The notes: a model not told the origin generated them from the sequence alone. A stretch of 64,000 nucleotides of DNA from Erysipelotrichaceae bacterium (GCA_015059145.1 SVAZ01000007.1:1-64000), one strand, 5' to 3'; shown: positions 8,630 through 19,560, numbered from the stretch's first letter. A program made the numbers and translations.

Positions 8630-9595
8630 CTACATTACTAACTTTGTAATTTCATCAAAGATTGTTTCAAGTGGTGCCACAATAGATTCAAAATGTAAAA
8701 ACAATAGGAAAATGGCAGATGTAAATAATGCTGAATCAAATCTATCTAATACACCACCATGTCCTGGAAATACGTTTGAGAAATCCTTAATATCATATGT
8801 TCTTTTAAGTTTTGATGCAACAAGATCACCAACCTGTGAACAAATTGACATACAGATAGTTAATAAAACCATGAAAATTGATAAGCCCACTTTAGACATG
8901 CTTGAGTAATCAAATACCTTTTCGAAGAAATTTATATTTTCTCCATCATGGAATACAGGGGCAAAATTTGGATAAAAGAATAGGAAGCAAAAGCCAATAA
9001 TTAAAGCTACTGTTGTTCCACCTATTGCTCCCTCCCAAGATTTCTTAGGTGAAATCTTTGGAGCCATTTTATGCTTACCGAAATTAAGACCAAATACTAA
9101 CGCAAATATATCTGTAGAAATTGTAATTATTAATAAATAAACAATAAATCTTACACCATAAGCTCTTAATACCATAAATGAACCAAAACAGATACCTATG
9201 TATAGGATTTGTGTAAAGCACTTACCAACATCACTAGCATCGAATTCTGGAATTACTATCATACAAACCATTAAACATACTAATACAATAGCAATCATAA
9301 AGAACATATCTAATTGGAAATTCCAATAATCTAATATACGATAAATCAAAGTATCTCTACAAGCCCAGAAATTATTAACAACTGAACAAAATAAACCAAA
9401 GGTTAACACCATGCATAATATCTTAACACGAAGTGGCATCTTTTTTTCTTTGTCATACATATTAAGCACTTCAAATGTAGCAACACACATCAAAATAACT
9501 ACTACTATTTCAAACATATCTATTAAGGCAGGAACAAAAATTATAGGTAATAAAATTGCTGCCATCACTATTGCAGTTAAAATTCTTTTTTTCAT
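8630..9595 (-). CDS. cdsA: Phosphatidate cytidylyltransferase (CDP-diglyceride synthase)
   Basis: Makes CDP-diacylglycerol from phosphatidate and CTP in the membrane. About eight transmembrane segments. The family signature spans about 253-289: SQVGDLVASKLKR, then KDFSNVFPGHGGVLDRFDS. Length 321 aa is slightly above the usual 260-290. SD GGAGG stands 7 bases before the ATG. It heads a cdsA-dxr-rseP run with its own extended -10 promoter. In most Bacilli uppS lies immediately upstream; here it is absent. Confidence 0.93.
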   Translation of the reverse strand: MKKRILTAIVMAAILLPIIFVPALIDMFEIVVVILMCVATFEVLNMYDKEKKMPLRVKILCMVLTFGLFCSVVNNFWACRDTLIYRILDYWNFQLDMFFMIAIVLVCLMVCMIVIPEFDASDVGKCFTQILYIGICFGSFMVLRAYGVRFIVYLLIITISTDIFALVFGLNFGKHKMAPKISPKKSWEGAIGGTTVALIIGFCFLFFYPNFAPVFHDGENINFFEKVFDYSSMSKVGLSIFMVLLTICMSICSQVGDLVASKLKRTYDIKDFSNVFPGHGGVLDRFDSALFTSAIFLLFLHFESIVAPLETIFDEITKLVM

Positions 9596-9612
9596 GAGAA
9601 AACCTCCATAAT

Positions 9613-9631
9613 ATTCATTTTATAAATGAAT
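9613..9631. repeat. Perfect palindrome in the cdsA leader
   Basis: ATTCATTT-TAT-AAATGAAT, 8-base arms with a 3-base spacer, in the 5' untranslated region of cdsA between the -10 element and the SD. It could be an operator or a leader hairpin. No known regulator motif is recognised. Confidence 0.4.
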
Positions 9632-9646
9632 AAATAATACAGTACC

Positions 9647-9655
9647 ATTATACCA
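9647..9655 (-). promoter_or_regulatory. Extended -10 promoter of the cdsA operon
   Basis: TGGTATAAT on the minus strand (extended -10 with perfect TATAAT), about 50 bases before cdsA and just downstream of the frr terminator. No convincing -35 is seen; the TGn element would compensate. Confidence 0.6.
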
Positions 9656-9660
9656 CTATT

Positions 9661-9715
9661 AAAACAAAAAATCTAGCATATAAACATATACAAAATGCTT
9701 AAACTACTAGATTTT
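9661..9715 (-). terminator. Terminator after frr
   Basis: AAAATCTAG arms flank a long loop that contains a smaller AGCAT/ATGCT pairing, and the minus strand continues into a T-rich stretch (TTTTTGTTTT). It separates the rpsB-tsf-pyrH-frr unit from the cdsA unit. Confidence 0.65.
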
Positions 9716-9726
9716 ATTTATACATA

Positions 9727-10278
9727 TTATACAGACATTAAATCTTGATTCTTACGCTCAGTTATTGACTCGATTTGGGCTATCTTCTTATCAGTCATTT
9801 TTTGAACATCATCTAAATAACCCTTTTCATCATCCTCTGGTAAATCAAGCTTCTTAATATCATCATTTAAATCTCTACGAATATTACGGATAGCAACCTT
9901 ACCTTGCTCCTCCATTTTTCCTACAAGCTTAACTAATTCTCTACGACGTTCTTCAGTCATCTTAGGTAAAATTAGTCTAATTCCATTTCCATCATTTTGT
10001 GGTGTTAATCCAAGTGGTGAAGCTAGAATTGATTTTTCAATATCTTTAACTGAAGACTTATCAAAAGGCTTAATATATAATTGATTAGCCTCAGGAATAG
10101 TGATTGAAGAAATTTGCTTAACTGGAGTTTGAACACCATAATAATCAACAAAAATAGAATCTAATAAAGATGCATTAGCTCTACCTGTACGTACTGTTGA
10201 AAGCTCACGCTCATATGCAGCGATTGCCTTATCCATTTTTTCTTCGCCCTCTAATAGGACCATTTCTAATTCTTCCAT
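9727..10278 (-). CDS. frr: Ribosome recycling factor
   Basis: Splits post-termination ribosomes with EF-G. 183 aa, the standard length. N-terminal helix with RTGRANASLLD (about 31-41), central beta region with the conserved SPLGLTPQNDGNGIRL stretch, and C-terminal helices with RRELVK and RNIRRD. SD GGAGAATGAT precedes the ATG. It is 9 bases after pyrH, the usual pyrH-frr pair. Confidence 0.96.
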   Translation of the reverse strand: MEELEMVLLEGEEKMDKAIAAYERELSTVRTGRANASLLDSIFVDYYGVQTPVKQISSITIPEANQLYIKPFDKSSVKDIEKSILASPLGLTPQNDGNGIRLILPKMTEERRRELVKLVGKMEEQGKVAIRNIRRDLNDDIKKLDLPEDDEKGYLDDVQKMTDKKIAQIESITERKNQDLMSV

Positions 10279-10287
10279 ATCATTCTC

Positions 10288-11972
<1,685 letters not shown>

Positions 11973-11990
11973 TTTAGTATCCTCCGATAA

Positions 11991-13115
11991 TTATTCAGCC
12001 TTTGCTTCAGCAGCAGCCTTCTTAGTAGTTTTTTTAGCAGCTGGCTTCTTTTCAGCAGCAGCTTCTTCAGTTGCAGCTTCAGCCTTCTTAGCTGTAGTCT
12101 TCTTTGCAGCTGGCTTCTTTTCAGCAGCAGCCTCATCAGTTGTAGCTTCAGCCTTCTTAGCTGTAGTCTTCTTTGCAGCTGGCTTCTTTTCAGCAGCAGC
12201 CTCATCAGTTGTAGCTTCAGCCTTCTTAGCTGCAGTCTTCTTTGCAGCTGGCTTCTTTTCAGCAGCAGCTTCTTCAGTTGCAGCTGGTGCAGCAACCTCA
12301 GCCTTCTTTTCAACAGCTGCCTTCTTTGGAGCAGGCTTGCTAGCCTTAGCTTCCTTATTCATTGGCTTTTCCTTTTGAATTTCTTCATTTAAATTTACAG
12401 TTTCAGTTTCTTCAAACTTCTCAACAACTCCACCGTTAGCTTCAATTACAGCGTTACCCATAACCCAAGTTACAAGTTTAACAGCACGAATTGCATCGTC
12501 GTTTGCAGGGATAACGTAATCAACGTCATCAGGATCACAGTTAGTATCTACGATACCAAATACTGGGATATTTAATTTACGAGCTTCTAAAATTGCATTG
12601 TGCTCCTTACGTGGATCAACAATGAATAATGCCTCAGGAGTCTTCTTCATATCCTTGATACCACCTAAGAACTTTTCAAGCTTTTCACGTTCAGCAATTA
12701 ACTTGATAACTTCCTTCTTTGGTAACTTAGCGAAATCACCATTTTCCTCCATAGCATATAAATCTTGAAGCTTTTTAATTCTCTTTCTAATTGTCTTGAA
12801 GTTAGTTAAAGTACCACCTAACCATCTTTGGTTAACATAGTATTGATCGCATCTTAATGCTTCTTCCTTAACAGCCTCTTGAGCTTGCTTCTTTGTACCA
12901 ACAAATAAAACCTTTCCGCCATCCTTAACGATGTTTAATAAAGCTGCATAAGCCTTTTCGATTTCATTTGCAGTCTTTTGTAAATCGATGATGTAAATAC
13001 CATTTCTAGCTGTAAAGATATACTTAGCCATCTTTGGATTCCATCTGCGAGTAGCATGTCCAAAATGAACACCTGACTCTAATAATTGTTTCATTGAAAC
13101 TACTGATTCAGACAT
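11991..13115 (-). CDS. rpsB: 30S ribosomal protein S2 with a Lys/Ala-rich repeated C-terminal tail
   Basis: The core (about 1-240) is ordinary S2: [20 protein letters not shown] near the start, [20 protein letters not shown] and VDTNCDPD. After it comes a linker and a tail of about 100-115 residues, rich in Lys, Ala, Glu and Thr, built on a 23-residue unit of the form [23 protein letters not shown] repeated about four times; the DNA shows the same 69-bp period. The start used here is the ATG with SD GGAGGAAAAGAAAA; an in-frame TTG 48 bases upstream also has a good SD. The tail resembles histone-H1-like or eukaryotic-style basic extensions and is not part of normal S2 (about 230-260 aa). Confidence 0.95.
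   Translation of the reverse strand: MSESVVSMKQLLESGVHFGHATRRWNPKMAKYIFTARNGIYIIDLQKTANEIEKAYAALLNIVKDGGKVLFVGTKKQAQEAVKEEALRCDQYYVNQRWLGGTLTNFKTIRKRIKKLQDLYAMEENGDFAKLPKKEVIKLIAEREKLEKFLGGIKDMKKTPEALFIVDPRKEHNAILEARKLNIPVFGIVDTNCDPDDVDYVIPANDDAIRAVKLVTWVMGNAVIEANGGVVEKFEETETVNLNEEIQKEKPMNKEAKASKPAPKKAAVEKKAEVAAPAATEEAAAEKKPAAKKTAAKKAEATTDEAAAEKKPAAKKTTAKKAEATTDEAAAEKKPAAKKTTAKKAEAATEEAAAEKKPAAKKTTKKAAAEAKAE
12010..12295. repeat. 69-bp tandem repeat encoding the S2 tail
   Basis: The block GCCTTCTTAGCTG (plus strand) recurs at about 12082, 12151 and 12220, and GGCTTCTTTTCAGCAGCAG recurs at about 12042, 12112, 12181 and 12250, giving a period of 69 (once 70) bases. Units are near-identical at the DNA level, so copy number is likely to vary by slippage while keeping frame. 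Confidence 0.9.
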
Positions 13116-13226
13116 TTTTCTTTTCCTCCATTTTATTTTTGTTATGTCCTCTGCTTTCTTCAACGCTTGCCTCCATCAATTTCTTGCACACGACGGCCAG
13201 CTCCAAAAGCATGTGTATTTTGTGCC
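13116..13226 (-). promoter_or_regulatory. Structured leader of the rpsB-tsf operon, with an alternative TTG start
   Basis: About 110 transcribed bases precede rpsB. They are more GC-rich than neighbouring intergenic DNA and contain GCACA ... TGTGC arms enclosing GCTTTTGGAGCTGGC. This is where a ribosomal-protein autoregulatory leader would be expected. A GGAGG followed 6 bases later by TTG (13163-13161) opens a frame that joins rpsB without a stop, adding 16 basic residues. Function is inferred. Confidence 0.45.
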
Positions 13227-13232
13227 TTTGTA

Positions 13233-13261
13233 ATTTTATCATATAATTATTTCTATTGCAA
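13233..13261 (-). promoter_or_regulatory. Promoter of the rpsB-tsf-pyrH-frr operon
   Basis: TTGCAA, 17-base spacer, TAAAAT, with TGA just before the -10 (extended -10 form). It sits about 118 bases upstream of the rpsB ATG. Confidence 0.75.
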
Positions 13262-13280
13262 TATATTTTATTAAAAACAT

Positions 13281-13305
13281 AAAAAAAGAGTCCAAGTATG
13301 AACTC
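13281..13305 (-). terminator. Terminator after the lipoprotein gene
   Basis: GAGTTC / GGACTC arms (one G-T pair) followed by TTTTTTT on the minus strand, directly after the stop codon. Confidence 0.75.
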
Positions 13306-13313
13306 ATTTTTTA

Positions 13314-14009
13314 CTACTTTAATGATGATAATAGGTAATCCTCAGTAAACACAAATTCCTTGACTGCTAAACCGTCAAATGCTGTACTTGAGATTACACC
13401 ATCAGCACATGTTGTTAACTCGTAATACACAGGCATCATAACATAAATCTCTAATACAGATTTACTATCCTCAACATGCTCAACAAATAATGGTAAATAA
13501 ACTATAGAAACACAATTGTTTTTAACACCATCATTTACATATGCATTATATGAATCCTCAAGATTTATAGAATCAACCCAAGAAGATCTAGCCATAATGT
13601 CAAAAGAAACACCTAACTCTTCCTTTGTAATTCCTTCTTTAGAATCAAATACTGTAGAGCAAATTTTAACAGTTTCTTCCTCATAAATGTTTGCTGTAAA
13701 AATCAATGGTTTAATTTGTGCATCACGAATTAAATTACCATGAGTCTCAAATTGTTCATCAAGCATTACGTTATAAACAAATAATGTAGAGTGTGCATCA
13801 TTAGCCATTCTTATATCATAATATTCCTTTTTAGATGTATTAACATCAACAATTCGTACACCATTCTTAGCTTCTTCTAATTTAAGGTCTAAAGCTATTG
13901 CTTCACCTGGTTGATCTATTCTCTTAGTATCATCCTTTTTCTTACCACATGATGCTAAAGTTATTGATGCTAATATTAATAATAAAGCTAAAATTTTCTT
14001 CATTTTCAA
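13314..14009 (-). CDS. Putative lipoprotein of unknown function
   Basis: Signal peptide with lipobox LASC (Cys about 21) after a Lys-rich start, then a mature domain of about 210 aa rich in beta-type sequence with no motif I recognise. It should be anchored to the outer face of the membrane. SD GGAG precedes the ATG. It is monocistronic, with its own promoter and terminator between rpsB and xerC. No function is proposed. Confidence 0.8.
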   Translation of the reverse strand: MKMKKILALLLILASITLASCGKKKDDTKRIDQPGEAIALDLKLEEAKNGVRIVDVNTSKKEYYDIRMANDAHSTLFVYNVMLDEQFETHGNLIRDAQIKPLIFTANIYEEETVKICSTVFDSKEGITKEELGVSFDIMARSSWVDSINLEDSYNAYVNDGVKNNCVSIVYLPLFVEHVEDSKSVLEIYVMMPVYYELTTCADGVISSTAFDGLAVKEFVFTEDYLLSSLK

Positions 14010-14034
14010 AACTCCATTCTATATAAACAAAAAA

Positions 14035-14063
14035 ATTATAACAAAATAATCAAAAGATTACAA
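14035..14063 (-). promoter_or_regulatory. Promoter of the lipoprotein gene
   Basis: TTGTAA, 17-base spacer, TATAAT, about 25 bases upstream of the gene start on the minus strand. Confidence 0.7.
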
Positions 14064-14074
14064 GACAAATAATT

Positions 14075-15007
14075 TTATTGTTTATCATCTTTAATTCTAT
14101 TTGCTCTTGGATGAGCAATTTCATATGAGCTTCTAATTGCCTCAAAAGAAACATGTGTATATATTTGAGTGGTCGAAAGACTTTCATGTCCTAAAAGCTC
14201 TTGAACACTTCTCATATCTGCACCATTATTTAGTAACGCTGTTGCAAAGCTATGTCTAAGCATATGTGGTGATATATGAAAGGTTTCTCCACAATCATGC
14301 ACAAGCTTATCTAAAATTTTCCTAACACCAACTCTAGTAAGCTGTGTACCATTTTTGTTCAAAAAAAGATATCTATTTGTTTCATCCTTTGAATTATATA
14401 ATAGTTCAACTCTAAAGGTAGAAATATAATGCTTTAATGAATCAGCCAGGCTCTCATACATCACTACAAATCTATCCTTATTTCCTTTACCGTTAATTTT
14501 AATAGTTCTTTCGTTAAAATCTATATCTTTAATTTTTATATTGCACAATTCGCTAACTCTTAGACCACAACCATATAGGCACCCTAATAAACAATAATTA
14601 CGATAGCCTAATTTATTATCTAAGTCACACACCTCAAATAACATTTCAATTTCAGATTCCTTAATCATTTTTGGAAGTCTTTTCGGCACCTTAGGCGCGG
14701 ATACATTCTCAAAGAAATTATTTTCCACAAATTCTTCTCTAAGTAGATAGTTATAAAAGCTCGTCAATGCAGAAAGCTTTCTATGAATTGTTGATGATGC
14801 ATATTCCTTATTTGATAAATAAGCTATAAAGTTTTTACAAACTCTTTCATTTCTTATTTTTGTCAAACCAGCAGCCATTTTTTCTGTTTGAATAAATTCT
14901 AAGAATTCAAGGACATCTAGTTTATATGCATCAATTGTATTTTGAGAGTAGCTCTTTATACCATTTAAATACATTATAAAATCATCAATCAACTCGATAT
15001 CAGTCAT
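14075..15007 (-). CDS. xerC: Tyrosine recombinase XerC-type
   Basis: Site-specific recombinase that resolves chromosome dimers at dif. N-terminal SAM-like DNA-binding domain (about 1-95) and catalytic domain with Arg150 (GCGLRVSEL), Lys174 (GKGNKD), His248 and Arg251 (HMLRH), His274 (LLGHESL) and Tyr283 (IYTHV): the full set. 310 aa, standard. The start overlaps the end of trmFO by 8 bases with SD GGTGAA inside trmFO. The trmFO-xerC order is the one seen in Bacilli, though hslVU and codY, which often follow, are absent. Confidence 0.9.
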   Translation of the reverse strand: MTDIELIDDFIMYLNGIKSYSQNTIDAYKLDVLEFLEFIQTEKMAAGLTKIRNERVCKNFIAYLSNKEYASSTIHRKLSALTSFYNYLLREEFVENNFFENVSAPKVPKRLPKMIKESEIEMLFEVCDLDNKLGYRNYCLLGCLYGCGLRVSELCNIKIKDIDFNERTIKINGKGNKDRFVVMYESLADSLKHYISTFRVELLYNSKDETNRYLFLNKNGTQLTRVGVRKILDKLVHDCGETFHISPHMLRHSFATALLNNGADMRSVQELLGHESLSTTQIYTHVSFEAIRSSYEIAHPRANRIKDDKQ

Positions 15008-16298
15008 CTAATTCACCTACAATTTTAGTCATTTGCTCAAGTGCTCTTTTAGCATATAGCATTTTCCTTTCCTTTTTCTTATGCTGAAAATCCAAATCAT
15101 CCATAATACCAAAATTAGCATTCATTGGCTGAAACCCATCACTAGATGCATTACAAATATAATTAGCCATTGATCCCATAACAGTGCTTGACGGCATAAC
15201 AATTAGCTCCTTATTATTTAAAAATCTATCCATATTAATAGCAGCATATATACCACTTGCTGCAGATTCTACATATCCCTCTACACCACTAATTTGTCCC
15301 GCAAAGAAAACATTTGGATACTTCTTAGTTTGGAAGGTTGGATTTAAAATTTTAGGTGCATTAATATAAGTATTCTTATGCATTCTACCATATTTAGCAA
15401 ATCTACAATTTTCCAATCCAGGTATCATTTGAAAAACTCTTTTTTGTTCTGGGAATTTCAAATGAGTTTGAAATCCTACTAAATTATACATTTCCTTAGC
15501 GGCATCATCCTGTCTTAATTGAACAACCGCATAAGGCTTTTCTCCCTGTGGAGTCATTAAACCTACAGGCTTCATAGGACCAAAGGTTAAAGTTTGTGGA
15601 CCTCTTTTGGCCATTATTTCTACAGGCATACAGCCTTCAAAAACCTTGATTTCAAAATCCTTAACCTCTACACCCTCAGCAGTGATTAACGCTTCATAAA
15701 ACCTATCAAACTCTTCTTTAGTCATAGGACAATTATAATATGAAGCTATTCCCTTATCATATCTACTTTTTAAATAGACCTTATCATAATCAATTGAATC
15801 AGCATAAATGATTGGTGCTTGAGCGTCAAAAAAATAGAAATCATCGCAACCAAACAAATTCTTAATTTCTTCGCATAGGTCACCACTTGTAAGTGGACCT
15901 GTTGCGATAATTGTAGGCTTAGTTGTATCAATGCTAGTTACTTCTCCATATATAATCTCTACATTATCTAAACTCTTAATCACATCTGTAATATATTGAG
16001 AATAGCCTTCTCTATCAACAGCTAAAGCACCACCAGCTTCAACATGATGTAATCTTGCAGCCTTAATAATTAAAGAATCATACATTTCCATTTCCTTTTT
16101 TAAAATACCGCAAGCATTCTCTAAAGAATCACTTCTTAAGCTATTAGAGCAAACAAGCTCACCAAATTTTTCAGTTTTATGTGCTGGTGTCATCTTAACC
16201 GGTCTCATCTCATAAAGCTTAATTTTATAACCTTTTTTAGATAAATAATAGCATGCCTCACAACCAGCAAGTCCAGCTCCAATTATATTAATTTCCAT
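15000..16298 (-). CDS. trmFO: tRNA (uracil-54-C5)-methyltransferase, folate- and FAD-dependent
   Basis: Makes ribothymidine at position 54 of tRNA using methylenetetrahydrofolate. FAD-binding [11 protein letters not shown] at the N-terminus, then [14 protein letters not shown] and the late motifs [15 protein letters not shown]. The start is taken at MEINIIGAG with AAAGGA upstream; a longer in-frame form begins 7 codons earlier without an SD. About 432 aa, standard. Confidence 0.94.
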   Translation of the reverse strand: MEINIIGAGLAGCEACYYLSKKGYKIKLYEMRPVKMTPAHKTEKFGELVCSNSLRSDSLENACGILKKEMEMYDSLIIKAARLHHVEAGGALAVDREGYSQYITDVIKSLDNVEIIYGEVTSIDTTKPTIIATGPLTSGDLCEEIKNLFGCDDFYFFDAQAPIIYADSIDYDKVYLKSRYDKGIASYYNCPMTKEEFDRFYEALITAEGVEVKDFEIKVFEGCMPVEIMAKRGPQTLTFGPMKPVGLMTPQGEKPYAVVQLRQDDAAKEMYNLVGFQTHLKFPEQKRVFQMIPGLENCRFAKYGRMHKNTYINAPKILNPTFQTKKYPNVFFAGQISGVEGYVESAASGIYAAINMDRFLNNKELIVMPSSTVMGSMANYICNASSDGFQPMNANFGIMDDLDFQHKKKERKMLYAKRALEQMTKIVGELDD

Positions 16299-16347
16299 AA
16301 ACCAAAATCCTTTCAACATAAATAATCTAAAAGCTAAAGACTACTTA

Positions 16348-16869
16348 CTATTTATAAATTACTAGCTCCTCAATATCCTTTCTTGAATTATGAGGAACAA
16401 TCTCCTTTGGATAACCAACTGGCAATAAGCAGCTAATTTCATATTCTGACGGAATATCCAATATTTCTCTAACCATAGCCTCCTTAAATGAGCACACATA
16501 GCAGCTACCTAAACCAATAGCTGTTGCCGCAAGCATTAAATGTGTAGCAGCTATAGTAGCATCTATTTCACCATGATCCTTATCATCACTTCTTCTATGC
16601 CAGCTTATATTTTTATCATAACAAACAACAAACAATGTTTTTGTGTTAAATAAATACTTTGTGGCTTCAGATAATCTAGCTAAAAGATTAGGATTTTCAA
16701 CTACATATATTTTTTGAGGCTGATAATTTACCGCGGTAGGTGCTAATCTAGCTGCCTCTAATAAAACATTAATTTCCTCAGTTGAAATCTTGTTAGCCGT
16801 AAAAGCTCTACAAGAAAACCTCTCATTTACAACATCAAAATAAGATTTTGAATTTTTTCTTAATTCCAT
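16348..16869 (-). CDS. Nitroreductase family protein
   Basis: FMN-dependent oxidoreductase of about 173 aa. The N-terminal RFSCRAF (FMN phosphate contact), APTAVNYQPQKIYVV and the C-terminal GLGSCYVCSF and LLPVGYP match the family order. The physiological substrate is unknown; such enzymes reduce quinones, flavins or nitro compounds. SD GGGG lies 5 bases before the ATG. It lies upstream of trmFO on the same strand, 50 bases away. Confidence 0.85.
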   Translation of the reverse strand: MELRKNSKSYFDVVNERFSCRAFTANKISTEEINVLLEAARLAPTAVNYQPQKIYVVENPNLLARLSEATKYLFNTKTLFVVCYDKNISWHRRSDDKDHGEIDATIAATHLMLAATAIGLGSCYVCSFKEAMVREILDIPSEYEISCLLPVGYPKEIVPHNSRKDIEELVIYK

Positions 16870-16882
16870 AATAACAACCCCT

Positions 16883-17503
16883 TTATTCTTTTAAAAATAA
16901 ATCAGATGAAAGCTCCTCAATAAATGCTTTGATAAAATTTTGTTTTTTTGCCCATAGCTTTTTTGCGAGTGGAGTAACCATAAAATTCTGATTTAAAATA
17001 TGTGCCGAATGAATATAAATTGAATCTAAGGCTTGCTTATATGAAGTAGGTCTTTTAGCTCCTTCAGCCATAAAGTCCCAAACTAAGCCTAATGCACCCT
17101 CCTCATCTAATAAATCAGCCTCTAATAAAATAACCAATTCAATAGGAGTTCCCTCTTCTTTAAGATATGCTTTATGCGAATGCTTAAAAATAAGGTCATA
17201 AACTAGGTTTGAAAATTCCTCATCAAAATTATGCTTTTTTGCATACTCCATGAAAATCCTAGCACTAGATTCATTATGCTTATCATTTCTACACGAATAT
17301 CCTACATCATGAAATATAGCTGCAGTTAAAACTGCCTCTTTATTACAATTAGGACAATCTTCTAAAAGTAAAACACTCCAATTATAAACCCTCTTAATGT
17401 GCTCAAATCTATTTCTGAAGCTAAATAAAGGGTTAGAGGATCTAATCCCATTGTTTGAATTTAGTGTATCTTCTACAAACAAAAGCATTTCATCATAATT
17501 CAT
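16883..17503 (-). CDS. HD-domain phosphohydrolase
   Basis: About 206 aa. Metal-site residues of the HD superfamily are present: His in RFEHIKRVYNW, the HD pair in IFHDVGYS, and a later His in FKHSHKAYL. The preceding 17 codons are excluded because GGGTGAGATTT stands directly before the internal ATG. An extended -10 promoter lies in the 60 bases upstream. The substrate (nucleotide or other phosphate ester) is not evident. Confidence 0.82.
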   Translation of the reverse strand: MNYDEMLLFVEDTLNSNNGIRSSNPLFSFRNRFEHIKRVYNWSVLLLEDCPNCNKEAVLTAAIFHDVGYSCRNDKHNESSARIFMEYAKKHNFDEEFSNLVYDLIFKHSHKAYLKEEGTPIELVILLEADLLDEEGALGLVWDFMAEGAKRPTSYKQALDSIYIHSAHILNQNFMVTPLAKKLWAKKQNFIKAFIEELSSDLFLKE

Positions 17504-17530
17504 AAATCTCACCCATAACTCTTTTTTATT

Positions 17531-17539
17531 ATTATAGCA
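17531..17539 (-). promoter_or_regulatory. Extended -10 promoter of the HD gene
   Basis: TGCTATAAT on the minus strand, about 30 bases upstream of the HD gene start and just after the surE terminator. Confidence 0.6.
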
Positions 17540-17560
17540 TGAACTATAATTCATTAAAAG

Positions 17561-17585
17561 AAAAAGGGTAATAAAAATTTACCCT
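17561..17585 (-). terminator. Terminator overlapping the surE stop codon
   Basis: AGGGTAA / TTACCCT arms around an AT loop, followed by TTTTTC on the minus strand. Confidence 0.8.
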
Positions 17586-18316
17586 AATAATATATTTTCA
17601 AGCAGATCAATTTTTTCATTATCTGTTTGATTTACCACAAGCGGAACAATGGTAATATACCCCATTGATGCAAGACAAACATCTGTAGTAATATCCTCAT
17701 CATAAGTGATATCATTTTTAGCCTCCATATATAGGCCTTCAGTATTTTTAACAAAGGTAGTTTTGAATCTTTTAATACCCTGTCTTGCTATTTTTATACC
17801 GGTTGATTTATCAATACCCTTTACAGGAAAATTAATATTCAAGTAATATTCATCCGAAAACAGATGACAATCGAATATATAATCCAATAAGCTTTCAAGC
17901 TCATTATTTACAATATAAAAGGAATCCACATCAGTAGAAATGCTGATTGATGGAATTCCCTCAATAAATCCCTCTCTTGCTGCAGCTACTGTCGAAGAAT
18001 AAATTATATCAGTTCCTAAATTTAAGCCATCATTAACACCAGAAACAACTAAATCAAATTTATCATTAAAAATACTTCTAGCAAGCCTAACACAATCCAC
18101 AGGAGTACCATCTGTCATATAACAGTCTACCCCCTCAATTACATCTACACGCTCAAATGAAATAGGCTTTCTAATATTAATACTATGGCTACCAGCGCTT
18201 CTTCCACCATCTGGTGCAACAACTGTAACACTACCATATTTTTTTAATGCGTTGGCTAATATAGCAATTCCATTAGCTTTTATCCCGTCATCATTAGTAA
18301 CTAAAATATTAAGCAT
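17579..18316 (-). CDS. surE: 5'/3'-nucleotidase SurE
   Basis: Divalent-metal nucleotidase. TNDDG (metal ligands Asp8 and Asp9) at the N-terminus, APDGGRSAGSHS with a metal-binding Ser, then VSGVNDGLNLGTDIIYSSTV with a metal-binding Asn; 245 aa is typical. SD GGAGG lies 6 bases before ATG. The gene starts immediately after the strong ackA terminator with no room for a promoter, so it probably relies on read-through. Confidence 0.93.
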   Translation of the reverse strand: MLNILVTNDDGIKANGIAILANALKKYGSVTVVAPDGGRSAGSHSINIRKPISFERVDVIEGVDCYMTDGTPVDCVRLARSIFNDKFDLVVSGVNDGLNLGTDIIYSSTVAAAREGFIEGIPSISISTDVDSFYIVNNELESLLDYIFDCHLFSDEYYLNINFPVKGIDKSTGIKIARQGIKRFKTTFVKNTEGLYMEAKNDITYDEDITTDVCLASMGYITIVPLVVNQTDNEKIDLLENILLG

Positions 18317-18333
18317 AATACCTCCATAGGTTT

Positions 18334-18359
18334 TAAAAAGGCGGTTGTTAGACCGCCTT
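18334..18359 (-). terminator. Terminator after ackA
   Basis: AAGGCGGT-CTAACA-ACCGCCTT then TTTAAAA on the minus strand; GC-rich and perfect. Confidence 0.88.
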
Positions 18360-18368
18360 GATTTTTAA

Positions 18369-19559
18369 TTAGATTTTTGCAACACGTACAGTGTCTCTTG
18401 CAATCATAACCTCTTCATTTGTAGGGATGATATATACCTTAATCTTAGAATCAGGAGTAGAAATAATTCTTTCATCTGAGAAAGTATCATTTAGTTTTTC
18501 ATCTAGCTTAACACCTAATACACCTAATCTATTGATTACATTAGCACGTAAATGCTTTAGGTTTTCACCCATACCAGCTGTAAATGCGATAACATCACAA
18601 CCACCCATATAAACGTAGTATGCTGCAACATAATCAACAATTCTCTTAGCTTGAACATCAAATGTTAGCTTACATCTATGATCTCCATCATTCATACCAG
18701 CTGTAACATCGCGAGCATCGTTTGAACGACCAGACATACCTAAGTATCCTGACTTCTTATTTAAAATATTAACAACCTCAGCAGCACTCTTACCTTCTTT
18801 TTCGCAAATATAAGAAACTACAGTTGGATCTAGTATACCAGAACGTGTACCCATAGGAATACCCTCAAGTGGTGTTAAACCCATTGAAGTATCAACACTC
18901 TTGCCACCATCAACAGCACAAATAGATGCACCATTACCTAAGTGACAAACGATAGTCTTTGTATCTTTTAATGGCTTACCAATTAATTCAGCAGCTCTTT
19001 GTGATACATATTGATGAGATGTACCATGTGCACCATACTTACGAATACCATACTTTTCATACCATTCATAAGGAGTTGCATACATATATGCCTCTTTTGA
19101 CATTGTTTGATGGAATACAGTATCAAATACTGCCACTTGTGGAACATTAGGTAAAGCCTTTTGGAAAGCTCTAATACCAATAATGTGTGCAGGATTATGA
19201 AGTGGAGCTAAATCAGCTAAATCCTGAATCTTATTAATTACATCCTCAGTTATTAATGAAGAATCTTGGAAGAATTCTCCACCCTGAACTACACGGTGTC
19301 CAACACCTGTAATTTCATCTAAGCTCTTAACGATACCCTTATCAATTAATGTATCTAATAATAATTGTACACCCTCAGCATGTGTAGGTAATACCGGATT
19401 AGTTTCTTCCTTCTTTCCATCATACTTAATAGTGAAAATACCTTCAGCTAATCCGATTCTTTCCATAACACCAGATGTTATTACTGTCTCAGCTGGCATT
19501 TCTAATAATTGAAATTTAATAGATGAACTACCAGCATTTACTGCCATAATTTTTGCCAT
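18369..19559 (-). CDS. ackA: Acetate kinase
   Basis: Makes ATP and acetate from acetyl phosphate, a fermentative ATP-yielding step. Family signatures: VNAGSSSIKF near the start, RVVQGGEFF, VFDTVFHQTM, HGTSHQYVS, CHLGNGAS, MGLTPLEG and FTAGMGEN. The start is the ATG after AGGAAAATTAAA, giving 396 aa, the usual length. It follows the YtxK-like methyltransferase gene at once, the conserved ytxK-ackA pair of Bacilli. Confidence 0.96.
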   Translation of the reverse strand: MAKIMAVNAGSSSIKFQLLEMPAETVITSGVMERIGLAEGIFTIKYDGKKEETNPVLPTHAEGVQLLLDTLIDKGIVKSLDEITGVGHRVVQGGEFFQDSSLITEDVINKIQDLADLAPLHNPAHIIGIRAFQKALPNVPQVAVFDTVFHQTMSKEAYMYATPYEWYEKYGIRKYGAHGTSHQYVSQRAAELIGKPLKDTKTIVCHLGNGASICAVDGGKSVDTSMGLTPLEGIPMGTRSGILDPTVVSYICEKEGKSAAEVVNILNKKSGYLGMSGRSNDARDVTAGMNDGDHRCKLTFDVQAKRIVDYVAAYYVYMGGCDVIAFTAGMGENLKHLRANVINRLGVLGVKLDEKLNDTFSDERIISTPDSKIKVYIIPTNEEVMIARDTVRVAKI

Positions 19560-19560
19560 T

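Noticed and set aside
13185-13205. ACGACGGCCAG, which matches the core of the M13 forward primer, in the rpsB leader
   Set aside because: Only 11 bases match, and they sit within a leader with its own promoter and pairing; no other vector sequence is visible. Chance is the simpler reading.
14075-15007. Tyrosine recombinase as a phage or island integrase
   Set aside because: It overlaps trmFO in the normal trmFO-xerC order and has Xer-like length; no phage genes or att repeats nearby.
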